DNA from: Streptomyces violaceusniger Tu 4113
GTDB taxonomy: Bacteria; Actinomycetota; Actinomycetes; Streptomycetales; Streptomycetaceae
Assembly: GCF_000147815.2 (NCBI RefSeq)
Contig: NC_015957.1
Coordinates: forward strand, 806,001 to 870,000
Direction of reading: 5' to 3'
DNA length: 64,000 nucleotides
Shown: one piece after another, positions 42,917 through 52,229 of the stretch
Layout of the letters: every line of letters starts with the position of its first letter
Numbering within the stretch: the stretch's first letter is position 1
Position numbers and translations under genes: made by a program
Notes under the pieces: model-generated
What the model was told of the DNA's origin: nothing
Seen by the model: the letters and a program-made list of their open reading frames with translations, nothing else
Databases searched by the model: none

Positions 42917-44203
42917 TCAGCCGCAGACCGTCGACAGCCAGGGCTGGTCGTCGGCGTGGCGCAGGCTCTGGCGGATCTTCTCCAGGCTGCGCAGCAACCC
43001 GTCCGGCTGCCGGGTGGTGTCGCTGAGGTAGGTCAGCGCGGCGTGCTGGAAGGCGAGCCGCATCCGGGTGGGCATGGCGTCCGAGGCGTCCAGGCACAGC
43101 GAGTCCGAGCCCCGCAGGGTCTCCGCGATCTTCCGGTCCACCTTGTCATCGCCCTGGGCGTCGAGCGGGACGCCAGGGTTGGCGAAGAACGGGTGGGTGC
43201 TCTTGGTGGCGGTCTGCCGGCCCCAGGTCCGCTGGGCCTCGGCGGAGACCAGATAGCGCATCAGCTCCTGTGCCTGCGGGGTGTCACGGAACATCGCGGC
43301 GAAGTCCCCTGATACCTCCCGGGCGGTGGAGCCACGGTCGGCATCGGGGAGCAGGCTGCGGGAGAAGGTGAAGTCCGCCTTGTCCGGGCGGGGGTAGCCG
43401 CTGCGGATGAACGACCCCTGGTGCTCCAGTGCGCACGGCGGGTCGGCGTCGAACAGCTTGCTCCCGGCCTTGCGGAAGTCGGTGATCAGCGCGGTGCGCG
43501 CGGTGTCCCTGCCGAAGAGCGAACCCCAGCTCTCCCAGGCCCGCTGCACCCGCGGATCCGTCCACGGCAGCCCGCCGGTCGCCCAGTCCTGGTAGACGGA
43601 TCTGCCCTGCTGCTGGAGCAGCAGATCCTCGATCCAGTCGGTGCCCGGCCAGCCGGAGGTCGCGTCGTCGCCCATGCCCACGCACCACTGGCGGCCGTCG
43701 GCGGCGAGGGCGGGCAGTGTGCCCGTCCGGCGGCCATGGTCGTACCACACGATGCTCTTGAGGTCGGCCTTGACCGCGATGCCGTACACCGACCCGTTGG
43801 CGCTCAGCTGGGGCGTCCACAGCCGTCCGTACGCCCTGCGCTCCCGGCTCGGGATCACTCGGTTCAGCGGGGTGAGCTGGCGCTGGCTGGCGTAGGCGGC
43901 CAGCTCGCCGGAGCTCGGCAGCACGGCGATATCGGGTGGCGTTCCGGAGCCGACCTCCGAGGACAGCACCTCGCGCAGCGCGGTGGTGCCCTGGTAGTCG
44001 ACATGGACGCCGGTGCGCCTGGTGAAGGTGTCCAGCAAGTCCCGGAACGCCTTGCCCTCGGCGCTGGTCCACGACGCGAGCACGCTGACACTGCCGCGCG
44101 ACTGCCAGCCGCTCGTATCGCCGGCGCCCACGACACACAGCAGTACCATCCACAGCCCGAGGACGGTGGCCGTGGCCTGGCCGGACCGCTTCGCCGCGCT
44201 CAT
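42917..44203 (-). CDS. Extracellular solute-binding protein, last gene of the PknG-like operon
   Basis: 428 residues. An N-terminal hydrophobic segment (TATVLGLWMVLLCVVGAG) acts as signal or anchor; the cysteine context does not make a good lipobox. The mature part reads like a type 2 periplasmic-binding protein: SVLASWTSAEGKAFRDLLDTFTRRTGVHVDYQGT, PPDIAVLPSSGELAAYA, DFAAMFRDTPQAQELMRYL. There is no permease or ATPase gene nearby, so it probably presents a ligand to a sensor rather than a transporter. Its ATG overlaps the stop of the four-helix membrane gene (ATGA), indicating coupled translation. Role by analogy: the GlnH position in a GlnH-GlnX-PknG type pathway. Confidence 0.85.
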   Translation of the reverse strand: MSAAKRSGQATATVLGLWMVLLCVVGAGDTSGWQSRGSVSVLASWTSAEGKAFRDLLDTFTRRTGVHVDYQGTTALREVLSSEVGSGTPPDIAVLPSSGELAAYASQRQLTPLNRVIPSRERRAYGRLWTPQLSANGSVYGIAVKADLKSIVWYDHGRRTGTLPALAADGRQWCVGMGDDATSGWPGTDWIEDLLLQQQGRSVYQDWATGGLPWTDPRVQRAWESWGSLFGRDTARTALITDFRKAGSKLFDADPPCALEHQGSFIRSGYPRPDKADFTFSRSLLPDADRGSTAREVSGDFAAMFRDTPQAQELMRYLVSAEAQRTWGRQTATKSTHPFFANPGVPLDAQGDDKVDRKIAETLRGSDSLCLDASDAMPTRMRLAFQHAALTYLSDTTRQPDGLLRSLEKIRQSLRHADDQPWLSTVCG

Positions 44204-45132
44204 CGGGGCTGGAACCGGTACTCGTCGATGCGGGGCTGCAGACCGACCAGGATCAGCGCGGCCAGCACGGCGCCGCCCACGGGTATCCAGCCGACCGCAC
44301 CGGCCTGCCACTGCGCGCTCCGCATCGTCCTCGCGACCTCCCTGGCGGTGGGGCCGCCGGTGCGGCCGATGGTCGATCGGGTCAGGCTGGTCCGGGCCGA
44401 CTCCAGCCGGTCCTGGGTCTGATAGGTGAAGACGGCCAGCGGCAGCAACGCGACCAGCAGCGCGGTCGCCGCCGCCAGCCAGGGGCTGACCAGCCGCCGG
44501 AAGTGGCGCCGCAGATAGCGCTGGGTGTGCACCAGCAGCGCCGCCAGCGTCACGAACAGCCCCGGCACCAGCAGCCACCAGGCGAACGACAGCAGCCAGC
44601 CGAAGGAGGTCTGGTCGTCGAGCACATCGAACTGCCGCTTCTGCACCGACTTCAGGCGGTCGAGGATGCCGCTTTGGTCATGCCGCAGGATGGAGTCGGC
44701 ATACCTCACGTAGGCATTCTTGAGCGTCGGGTTGTCGCGGCTGGCGTACGCCTGCTCGATGGTGTCGCCGTAGGACGTCACCAGCGCCGCGGTGGTGCGC
44801 AGCGACCCGCGCGCCGACTCGCCCCCGATGGTGCTCTTGGACACCTGGGCCAGGCTCTGCTTGGCCGTCGACAGCTTGTTGCGGTACTCCTCGCTGAGCC
44901 CCTCGAACTCCGCCGTGGGGCTCGAGATGCTGCGCTTCGCCTCGTCGTAGGAGGCGTCCAGCGCGTCGATGGCGGCGGCGACCTGCAGTATCGCCGGGGT
45001 GGACCGGCCGGTCACCGCCGCGGAGTTGCGGCTGACGCCGAAGTACGCGGCCAGCAGCGCGATCACGGCGAGCGCCGTGACCCCCAGCAGGGCGATCAGC
45101 CGGCGGACCAGGAAGGCGCGGGTGCCGCTCAT
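44200..45132 (-). CDS. Four-TM membrane sensor, GlnX-like by layout
   Basis: 310 residues. First membrane helix at about 10-32, then an extracellular alpha-helical domain of about 140 residues rich in Ala/Ser (AAAIDALDASYDEAKRSIS ... YADSILRHDQSGILDRL), then three more helices at about 180-205, 220-242 and 280-300 with short loops and a basic cytosolic end. This matches mycobacterial GlnX, which senses a binding protein outside and signals to the kinase PknG inside. Sequence identity to GlnX was not tested. ATGA overlaps on both sides (44200-44203 and 45129-45132) tie it to its neighbours. Confidence 0.75.
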   Translation of the reverse strand: MSGTRAFLVRRLIALLGVTALAVIALLAAYFGVSRNSAAVTGRSTPAILQVAAAIDALDASYDEAKRSISSPTAEFEGLSEEYRNKLSTAKQSLAQVSKSTIGGESARGSLRTTAALVTSYGDTIEQAYASRDNPTLKNAYVRYADSILRHDQSGILDRLKSVQKRQFDVLDDQTSFGWLLSFAWWLLVPGLFVTLAALLVHTQRYLRRHFRRLVSPWLAAATALLVALLPLAVFTYQTQDRLESARTSLTRSTIGRTGGPTAREVARTMRSAQWQAGAVGWIPVGGAVLAALILVGLQPRIDEYRFQPR

Positions 45133-46613
45133 GTCGCACCGCCCGGCTCGGCGCCCAGCGGAGTGTCGCACTGCTGGCAGAACTCGGCGGTGGCGGGCGC
45201 CCGGCGCCCGCAGGCCGGGCAGCTGACATCCGCGGCGGGCGGCGCGGCGGCCCTCGGGCGCTCCACCCCCACGAAGTGGACGCTCTCCTCCGACACGATG
45301 ATCGCCGAGTTGAGGTCCAGCGGCCGGATGGGCTCGCGGATCCGCACCTCGCCGGTGGCGGCGTCGACGATGTGGACCAGCCCGCCCAGCCGGGTCAGCA
45401 TCTTCTCGCTGCCGAGCTGATGGGCGAGCTGGACGGCGCGCCCCCACTGGCGGTGGGCCCGCTTCCGGTCACCCGCCTCGTACGCGTCGCAGCCCGCGGT
45501 GATGGCGTGGCCCAGCTCGGAGTCGGCGTCGTAATGCGCCAGCCGGGGGTCGATCCGGGACGACAGCAGCACCTCGTCCGTCCACTGGACCAGCAGGGAC
45601 TCCGGCTCGGGCGGTGGCAGCGCGGTGTCGCCCTCCACCGCCAGCTCCACGGTGGCCAGCTCGACGTCGTCGCCCGTCGGATCGCCCCGCGGATCGGCGA
45701 GCACGGACACCTGGTACTCGCGGGTCTCGTCGCCCCATGCCTTGGTGGTCCACTCCCAGGTGCGCTCATCGGGGCGGACGCCCTCGTCGGTGACGTCCAC
45801 CCGGGTGGGGTGCACCTGCTTGACGAAGCCGACCCGGCTGCCCGCCCGGGCGCGGATCCGGATCCGCACCCCGGCCAGCGCCTTGGCCATCGAGGCGGAG
45901 ACCATCTCCTCGAACTCGGCGGCCAGCGTGGCATCCTCCAGCACCGCATCGGCCCTGCCGTGCAGCCGGCGCGCGATCCGCTTCAGCTCGGTGGCGTCCC
46001 AGCCGTCGCCGATACCGCGCGCGTCACAGGTGAAATGCGGGGCACAGGCGTCCAGCACCTTGTCCAGATAGCCGGGCGGGTCGTGTTCATTGCGGCCGTC
46101 GGTGAGCAGCAGGGTGTGCTGGATCGCGGTGGACTGCCGCAGATGGAGCCGGCGGGCGAGATCCAGCCAGGAGCCGATCGCGGTGCCGCCGACCGCGGGC
46201 AGCCGGGCCGCGACCCGGGCGGCGGCGGCCTTGGTGTCGGGCCCCGCGACCGCCATGCCGCCGGTGAACGGATAGACGACCTGGGCCTGTTCGGTGCCCT
46301 CGACGATCGCGAAGCGGATGCCGTCGCGGAGTATGCCGACCGCGGTGGCGGTGGCCCGCCGCGCCGCCGCGATCTTCGTCGGCGGCCAGCTCATCGACAT
46401 CGAGCAGTCGATGACGATGACCTCCGAAGCGGCGGTACGGGCCGCCGCCGGGCCCAGGCCGCGGGCCCGCACGCTGACGATGGCGTGCATCTCGGTGCGG
46501 CCCGCCGAGGCGGGGAGGTACTTGTTCTGATGCACCCGCAGGGTGAGGGCCGGGCCCCCGTCCGCGCCCTCCGGGCCCGGGGCGTGTTGTCGATCTCTAC
46601 GGTCCTCGTACAT
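45129..46613 (-). CDS. VWA-domain protein with C-terminal zinc ribbon
   Basis: 494 residues, no signal peptide. The von Willebrand A domain has a full metal site: D69-x-S71-x-S73 (DCSMS), T144 in GGTAIG and D172 in TDGRNEH. A middle beta-rich region (about 240-350) and a helical segment precede a C-terminal zinc ribbon, CPACGRRAPATAEFCQQC. VWA proteins of this kind organise complexes or present substrates to partner ATPases or proteases. The gene starts 19 bases after the kinase stop and its own stop overlaps the membrane sensor start. Its joining with a PknG-like kinase is the notable point. Confidence 0.88.
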   Translation of the reverse strand: MYEDRRDRQHAPGPEGADGGPALTLRVHQNKYLPASAGRTEMHAIVSVRARGLGPAAARTAASEVIVIDCSMSMSWPPTKIAAARRATATAVGILRDGIRFAIVEGTEQAQVVYPFTGGMAVAGPDTKAAAARVAARLPAVGGTAIGSWLDLARRLHLRQSTAIQHTLLLTDGRNEHDPPGYLDKVLDACAPHFTCDARGIGDGWDATELKRIARRLHGRADAVLEDATLAAEFEEMVSASMAKALAGVRIRIRARAGSRVGFVKQVHPTRVDVTDEGVRPDERTWEWTTKAWGDETREYQVSVLADPRGDPTGDDVELATVELAVEGDTALPPPEPESLLVQWTDEVLLSSRIDPRLAHYDADSELGHAITAGCDAYEAGDRKRAHRQWGRAVQLAHQLGSEKMLTRLGGLVHIVDAATGEVRIREPIRPLDLNSAIIVSEESVHFVGVERPRAAAPPAADVSCPACGRRAPATAEFCQQCDTPLGAEPGGAT

Positions 46614-46632
46614 CTGATCCCCCTGTCAGACG

Positions 46633-49266
46633 TCAGACGCGGGTCACGGGCCGGATGGCGTTCGCGTGGTCGATCAGCGCGCCGAGCGCCTCGGGGCTGT
46701 CCGCCTGCCGGGCCAGCCGGCGAAGGGTCAGCTCCAATTCGGCGCGCAGCGCGCTTTCGTCCTCCCACTCTCCATACACCAGTGACGGGGGTTCGGTTCC
46801 CCTCCGCGGCGCTTCGGTTCCCGCAGCGGCGGCGCGCCCCCTCCGTCCCCAGCGCCTTGAACGGGCGTGCCCGGCGGGCTCACCCATCCGCACCCCGGCG
46901 CCGGACTGCCGCTCCGCCCAGTCCAGCGTCACCTCCAGCGACTCCGCGGTCAGCCGGTCGCGGGCCGGTCCTGACTCCCGCCCCTCGTCCAGATACAGCC
47001 GCGGCAGCCGGGTGCGCACCTCCGCCAGATCCTCGGCCGTCGGCAGGGCGTCGGGGTGCCCCAGCCGCCCCGACAACACCCGCACGATGGCGATCCGTGC
47101 GGCGTCGTAGTGGCGGGAGACCTTCGGCACCCCGCCGAGGATGTCCACCGCGCCGCCCCGGTCGCCCGCCGCGAGCCGGAGCCGGGCCAGCCCGAACGCG
47201 GCGCTGCCCTGCGAGCGGTTGCGCTGCCACACCGCCTCGTAGAACCGCTTGGCGGCCTCGTGGTCGCCCAGGTGCTCGGCGCAGTAGCCCAGCGCCAGCT
47301 TGGGCGCGTACTCTCCGGGCAGAGCGCTGTAGACCTCGTCGAACTGCCGCCGGGCGTCGGCCACCGCCCCGTTCGCCAGCCGCAGCAGGGCGCGGTGCCA
47401 GGACAGCCGCCAGTCGTACGGGGCGGCCGAGCCGATCAGCTCCACGGAGGTCGCCAACTCCTTGGCCGCCGCCTCCCGTTCGCCCAGCTCCAGATAGGCG
47501 CGGCAGGTGCGCAGCCGGATCTCGGCGGAGGGGCGGGGGAAGGCGTGCAACTGCTCGATCAGCCGCCGGGGCCCGCTGTCGGTCGGCACGCCCAGCAGCG
47601 CCGCGCCGGGATCCGCCGCGTCCGGGAACGGCACCGGCAGCCCGGGCGGCACCTGCTCGGGGCGGGGCAGCCCGGACGCCAGCAGCGGGCGCGGGTCGCC
47701 GTCCAGCCAGCGCTCCAGGTCCGGGATCCGGCCCAGCGCGGAGTCCAGCAGCGCCGAGGTCGGGGCGAAGAGCGTGGACGGCTGCGGCTGCTCCCGGCTC
47801 AGCCGCAGCGAGTGGATCTCCCGGAGTACGCCCCACAGTTGCTCGGACATCGCCGCGGCCGATCCGAACCGCCGGTCCGGGTCGGCCGCGGTGGCGCGGG
47901 CCAGCACCCGGCGGTAGGACTCGGCGCCCAGGCCCGGCGGCCGCTGGGCCTGCCGGGTGGCCTTGTCGGAGAGCTCTTCGAGCGTCCTGCCGACCCCGAA
48001 GAGATCATGGCGCTCGGTGAGGGCCGAGGTGCCCCGGGCCAGCACCTCGGGGGCGGCGAACGCCTCGGTGATCACGGGCGGCCCGCCGTCCCGCTGGCCC
48101 AGCCGCCACACCGCGCCGAGGTCGATCACCTTGACCCGGTCCTCGTAGTGCATGACGTTGCTCGGCTTGAGATCGCAGTACAGCAGCTTCTCGCCGTGCA
48201 GGTAGCCCACCGCGCGCAGCACCAGACAGCCGTAGGCCAGGATGTGCTCGTACAGCCGCGGCCCGTCGTACGGCTTCACCGCGTCCGCGATGTGGTCCTT
48301 GATCTGGGCGAGCGTCATCCCGCCGACGAACTCCATCACGATGTAGCCCGCCAGCGCGGTCTCGTCCCGGGGATCGGGCTGGGTGACGTAGTTGATGATC
48401 CGGACGATGCCGGGGTGGTCGAGCATGGTCAGATAGCGGCGCTCCTCGACCGCCGTCCGCAGGGCCGCCTCGTCCTCGTTGTTGATCAGGCCCTTGATGG
48501 CCACGGGCTGGTCGTCCAGTTGGGTGTCCTCGGCGAGATAGACCCAGCCGAGCCCGCCGTACCCCACGCAGCCGATCACCCGGTACTGATCGCCCAGCAG
48601 ATCCCCGGGGCTCAGCCGCGGGGCGAAGTCGAACGGATGGCGGCAGCGCGGGCAGTAGCCCCTGGAGAGCGCGGGCTGCCCGGCGTAGGGCGCGCCCACG
48701 ATCTCCTCGCACCCCTCCCAGCCGCAGGTCTGGCCGCGCGAGGGGGGATGCGGATCGTCCATCACCAGATCGCGCAGCGACGGCAGTTCGACCCGGGGCA
48801 GGGCCAGCGGATCCTCGCCCGCCGGCCGGACGGTGAACTTCCGCGCCACATCGCGGCGGCGGGCACGGGTCGTGGTCGCGGTGGACTCGGAGATCAGAGC
48901 TTCGCCGGGCCGGGTGGACGGGAGTGTGCGCGCCTGGGCGGGTGCGGAAGTGCGCGCCTGGGTGGGTGGGGGAGTGGGCTCGGGGACGGTGGGCAGGGCC
49001 CTGCGGCCGCACTCCGTACAGAACCCCCGGGCGTTGATCCGGCCCAGGCCCTCACCGCGGCAATCCGGGCGATTGCAGTGCGGGCGATCGCTGTCCGTAC
49101 GACTGTCGTCCGGATGCTTGCTGCCCGTACGACTGCCGTCCGGATGCTTGCCGCCCATACGACTGCCGCCCGTACGACTGCCGCCCGTACGACTGCCGCC
49201 CGTACGACTGCCGCCCGTACGACTGCGGTCCGGACCACTGCCGTCCGGACGATTGCCCTCCGTCAT
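46633..49266 (-). CDS. PknG-like Ser/Thr protein kinase (zinc ribbon, rubredoxin, kinase, TPR)
   Basis: 877 residues. In order: a head with SRTGG repeats (15-40), a zinc ribbon (C64-x4-C69, C83-x2-C86), a disordered linker, a rubredoxin-like module (C181-x4-C186, C205-x2-C208, then [14 protein letters not shown]), the kinase domain ([15 protein letters not shown]258 in VAIKG, E275/E276, [10 protein letters not shown] with D365, IDLGAV with D382) and TPR-like helices to the end. The D-L-G instead of D-F-G, the missing H-R-D arginine and the rubredoxin are PknG hallmarks. PknG phosphorylates GarA/OdhI to steer 2-oxoglutarate flux in mycobacteria. It overlaps the protease stop by ATGA. Confidence 0.92.
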   Translation of the reverse strand: MTEGNRPDGSGPDRSRTGGSRTGGSRTGGSRTGGSRMGGKHPDGSRTGSKHPDDSRTDSDRPHCNRPDCRGEGLGRINARGFCTECGRRALPTVPEPTPPPTQARTSAPAQARTLPSTRPGEALISESTATTTRARRRDVARKFTVRPAGEDPLALPRVELPSLRDLVMDDPHPPSRGQTCGWEGCEEIVGAPYAGQPALSRGYCPRCRHPFDFAPRLSPGDLLGDQYRVIGCVGYGGLGWVYLAEDTQLDDQPVAIKGLINNEDEAALRTAVEERRYLTMLDHPGIVRIINYVTQPDPRDETALAGYIVMEFVGGMTLAQIKDHIADAVKPYDGPRLYEHILAYGCLVLRAVGYLHGEKLLYCDLKPSNVMHYEDRVKVIDLGAVWRLGQRDGGPPVITEAFAAPEVLARGTSALTERHDLFGVGRTLEELSDKATRQAQRPPGLGAESYRRVLARATAADPDRRFGSAAAMSEQLWGVLREIHSLRLSREQPQPSTLFAPTSALLDSALGRIPDLERWLDGDPRPLLASGLPRPEQVPPGLPVPFPDAADPGAALLGVPTDSGPRRLIEQLHAFPRPSAEIRLRTCRAYLELGEREAAAKELATSVELIGSAAPYDWRLSWHRALLRLANGAVADARRQFDEVYSALPGEYAPKLALGYCAEHLGDHEAAKRFYEAVWQRNRSQGSAAFGLARLRLAAGDRGGAVDILGGVPKVSRHYDAARIAIVRVLSGRLGHPDALPTAEDLAEVRTRLPRLYLDEGRESGPARDRLTAESLEVTLDWAERQSGAGVRMGEPAGHARSRRWGRRGRAAAAGTEAPRRGTEPPSLVYGEWEDESALRAELELTLRRLARQADSPEALGALIDHANAIRPVTRV
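49153..49222 (-). repeat. Tandem repeats in the kinase gene head
   Basis: Repeats of CGTACGACTGCCGCC (+ strand) encode the S-R-T-G-G run; unit 15 bp, at least four near-identical copies, with diverged copies on both sides. Confidence 0.8.
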
Positions 49267-50966
49267 GGCGCCTCCCCCTCCGGCGGCGTGTGCACAGCGG
49301 CCACGAACCGGTCGACGGCGCGGCGGGCCTCCGGCAGATCACAGGGCACCGTGGCCAGCAGTCGCACCGCGGCGCGGTGCAGCGGAATCAGCTCTGCCCG
49401 CTCGGATTCGGCCTTGCTCCCGAGCATCGCCGTGTACGACACCAGTTGCCACTTCAGCTCCTGGACCGCGGGCTGCTGGGCCTCGATCACCCGCAGCGTC
49501 TCCTCGGCCCGCTCGGCGACCGTCCGGACCGTGTGCTCGAACGCGGCCAGCTTGGCGACGATGCGGTGGGAGCGCAGCTCGGGGTCGGAGCGCAGCCGGG
49601 TCAGATTGATCCGTAAGGCCGTCGCGTCCTCGGCGTCCGACAGGGACGAGCGGCGCGCCCCGCGCTCGGCCGCCTCGTGCTCGCGGTCGGCGGCGAGGGC
49701 GACCCGCCCGGCGAGCTCGTCCAGCCAGGCGTCGATCCGGGCCGCCTCGGGGCGGAACAGCCGCTCGGCCAGGCGCAGTCCACGGGAGTGGGGGTCGCGG
49801 AAGACCAGCATCAGCCGACTGCCCCGGTCGGCGAGCAGCTTCATGAAGCCGACCAGCGCCTCCGGGTCGCGGGCGCGGTCCACGCCGACGGCAACGATGG
49901 TGAGCGGCACCGCGTTGGCCCGGACCCGGCTGAGCGGGGAGGTGTCGCCGGGCGAGCGCAGATCCATCCGGTCCGCGACCCGCAGCGCGACCTCGGTGTC
50001 GGTGCGCCCGGTGACGTCGATGGCCAGGTCCACACTGCCCAGCGGCGGTACGGTGCCGTGCGGCGCGGCGGAGACCGCCTCGTCCGGGCCGCCGCCCGAC
50101 AGCTCGCGGTCGGCGAGCGTGATGGCGCGGCTGAGCGCCTCGTACCGGACGTGGTCGTCGTCCTCGATGACCACGGTCTCCACGTCCGCGATGTCCGGGC
50201 GCCCGCTGAGGGGCTCCCGGCGCAGCCATACGGCGAGCCGCTGGGCGAAGCCGATGTCCTGGACGCCGGTGGTCAGCGGGGAGACCAGCGGCCGGTCCAC
50301 CCCCGGGTCGCCCCCTAACCAGCGCTGGACCACCGGCAGATGGCGCACGATCGTCTCAACCGGGATCATGTAGGAGACGCTGAGGCGCTCGGCGGAGGGG
50401 ACGCCGACGGGGTCGTCGTACCGGCTGACGACCATGCCGATCACATGCCGGGTCGCCTCGTCCTCCACCCCGGCGCCGCTGAAGCCCTTACGGACCACAT
50501 CCCGGCGCGACTTGGGGTCGAGCCCCACCCACTCCGCCCGCGGGCCGACCCGTCCGGCGGTCTTCGCGCGCAGATAGTGGCCGTTGTCGAGCCCCTTGGG
50601 GAAGCCGCCCATCCACACCGGGCGGCCGAGCACCGGCGGCAGCCGGTAGAGCGGCGCGGCGTGCTCGGCGGGCTGCGGCCGGCCCAGCCGCAGCAGCGCC
50701 ACATCGCCACATCCGTCGGAGCGTTGGGGCACCCAGCCGCCGTCGGCGACGCGTGCGGGGACCGGTGCGGCGTCGGGCACCTCGACCAGGTCGATCAGCA
50801 CCTCGGTGGCGGGCACCGGAAGCCCGTCGTCGGGGATCACATGGGCGCACGTCAGCACCGTCTCGCTGCCCAGAAGGATCCCGGCGCCCAGGACGTCACC
50901 GGCCGAACTCCGGATCCTTACCCGCCAAGTGCCCCCGCTGGAGGTCTCATCGGCGGTAATGCCCAT
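49263..50966 (-). CDS. Trypsin-like serine protease domain protein heading the operon
   Basis: 567 residues, no signal peptide. The N-terminal 220 residues form a trypsin-like fold with all three catalytic residues: H42 in LTCAHV, D88 in GDVALLRL and S163 in GFSGAGV. Cytosolic proteases of this sort occur in bacterial conflict/signalling modules. A middle region (about 230-400) has [17 protein letters not shown] and a beta-alpha segment [24 protein letters not shown] resembling a Rossmann-like fold, and the last 120 residues are helical. The ATG at 50966 follows GGGGG by 5 bases; a longer frame upstream is unsupported. Its stop overlaps the kinase start. Target unknown; one possibility is an operon partner. 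Confidence 0.85.
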   Translation of the reverse strand: MGITADETSSGGTWRVRIRSSAGDVLGAGILLGSETVLTCAHVIPDDGLPVPATEVLIDLVEVPDAAPVPARVADGGWVPQRSDGCGDVALLRLGRPQPAEHAAPLYRLPPVLGRPVWMGGFPKGLDNGHYLRAKTAGRVGPRAEWVGLDPKSRRDVVRKGFSGAGVEDEATRHVIGMVVSRYDDPVGVPSAERLSVSYMIPVETIVRHLPVVQRWLGGDPGVDRPLVSPLTTGVQDIGFAQRLAVWLRREPLSGRPDIADVETVVIEDDDHVRYEALSRAITLADRELSGGGPDEAVSAAPHGTVPPLGSVDLAIDVTGRTDTEVALRVADRMDLRSPGDTSPLSRVRANAVPLTIVAVGVDRARDPEALVGFMKLLADRGSRLMLVFRDPHSRGLRLAERLFRPEAARIDAWLDELAGRVALAADREHEAAERGARRSSLSDAEDATALRINLTRLRSDPELRSHRIVAKLAAFEHTVRTVAERAEETLRVIEAQQPAVQELKWQLVSYTAMLGSKAESERAELIPLHRAAVRLLATVPCDLPEARRAVDRFVAAVHTPPEGEAP

Positions 50967-51440
50967 TTCCGCCCCCATGTGGCAAGAGCATACGCCCGGG
51001 AGGTACGGAAGTGACCCGTCCGTCCGATGGGTCACGGGAACGGGTGAGGGGTGGACCCGGGCCCGGAACGGGGCGTGCCGGGAAGGCGTGGAGCGGGATG
51101 GCAGGCCGGGCGCGTGCGGCGCCCGGCCCGGCCCATCCCGCACGCCCGGCCATTCGGGTGACGTGGCGTCACCCATCTTGTGGCGGGCTACGTCGGATGG
51201 ATTACTGAAAGTGTGCGGTGGGACCCCCGCCGTTGTCTTTCGGCGCTGGGGGGCGCCGCGTCCTCGCCGGAGCCGGGCGCCAGGCGTACCGCGAGGAGGA
51301 CCGGGCGGGTGCCCCAACGCCCGCGGTCGCGCACCGGATTTCCGTGAGCGCGAGCGGGTCCAGCCCGCCCGGTCCCGTCCACCTCAACGCCCCGCACCTC
51401 ACCTCACCTCACCTCACCTGACCTCAGGAAGGACTGCGTC
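50967..51440. other. Divergent control region of the protease operon and IPT gene (474 bp)
   Basis: No gene seen. It holds several palindromes: GTGACCC / GGGTCAC (51011-51035), a GC hairpin near 51105-51127 and the perfect GGGTGACGTGGCGTCACCC (51156-51174), which looks like an operator. A run of CTCAC repeats (about 51399-51420) lies just before the GGAAGGA ribosome site of the IPT gene. Confidence 0.6.
51156..51174. promoter_or_regulatory. Operator-like palindrome GGGTGACG-TGG-CGTCACCC
   Basis: Perfect 8-bp arms around three bases, between the divergent protease operon and IPT/TIG genes. It differs from the CTGACG-type sites. Confidence 0.5.
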
Positions 51441-52193
51441 ATGCCCATCTCACCCAGTCAGGGATCGTCCGCCGGCGGACAGACCGTCAACGTCACCGGC
51501 GTCAACCTCGGCAGTGCCACCGCCGTGCACTTCGGCAGCAAACTGGCCACCATCACCGCCAACAGCGCCAGCTCCGTGACGGTCACGTCGCCGTCCGGCA
51601 GCGGGGTGGTGCCGGTGACCGTGACCACGGCCGGTGGCACCAGCAACCCGCTGAACTTCTACTACATCGGCGCGCCCTTCAAGTCCGCGCTGAGCACCGT
51701 CGCCGGGCCGCTCGCCGGCGGCAACACCGTCACCATCACCGGCACCGGACTGTCGACCGCCAGCGCCGTGCACTTCGGCGCCAACACCGCGACGCCGACC
51801 ATCGTCTCCGACAGCCAGATCACGGCGGTCGTCCCGGCCGGCGCCGCGGCCGGGACGGTCGGGGTGAGCGTCACCACCGCGGGCGGCAGCAACAACGGCT
51901 TCTCCTACACCTATGTGGACACGCCGACGGTCACCGGCTTCACGCCCAGCTCGGGCCCGCCCTCCGGCGGCACCGCGGTGACCATCACCGGCACCAACCT
52001 GTCCACCACCCAGTCGGTGACCTTCGGCGGTGTCGCGGCGTCGTTCACCGTCATCGGCGACACCAGCCTGGCCGCAGTCTCGCCGCCCACCGGGGACGGG
52101 GCGCCCGGCCCCGCCGAGATCGCGGTCACCACTCTGGGCGGCACCGCCGCCGCCGCGACCCAGTTCCAGTACGTGTCCGGCCCGAATATCTGA
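51441..52193 (+). CDS. IPT/TIG repeat protein (three repeats)
   Basis: 250 residues made of three Ig-like IPT/TIG units, starting at about residues 3, 83 and 165. Each has SP..G...GG..V.ITG..L..A..V.FG, then a V-x-V-T-T-x-G-G-x-S/T-N strand. There is no signal peptide or anchor, which is common for this Streptomyces group; export by another route or a structural role inside is possible. The ATG at 51441 follows GGAAGGA. A second, longer repeat protein follows 36 bases after its stop, probably on the same transcript. Confidence 0.88.
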   Translation: MPISPSQGSSAGGQTVNVTGVNLGSATAVHFGSKLATITANSASSVTVTSPSGSGVVPVTVTTAGGTSNPLNFYYIGAPFKSALSTVAGPLAGGNTVTITGTGLSTASAVHFGANTATPTIVSDSQITAVVPAGAAAGTVGVSVTTAGGSNNGFSYTYVDTPTVTGFTPSSGPPSGGTAVTITGTNLSTTQSVTFGGVAASFTVIGDTSLAAVSPPTGDGAPGPAEIAVTTLGGTAAAATQFQYVSGPNI

Positions 52194-52229
52194 TCACCCG
52201 TGGGACGACTCGCCAGAAGGAGATCCACC

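Noticed and set aside
47056..50373. 1105-codon plus-strand open frame across the kinase and protease genes
   Set aside because: Shadow of clear kinase and protease domains on the other strand; no ribosome site or domain.
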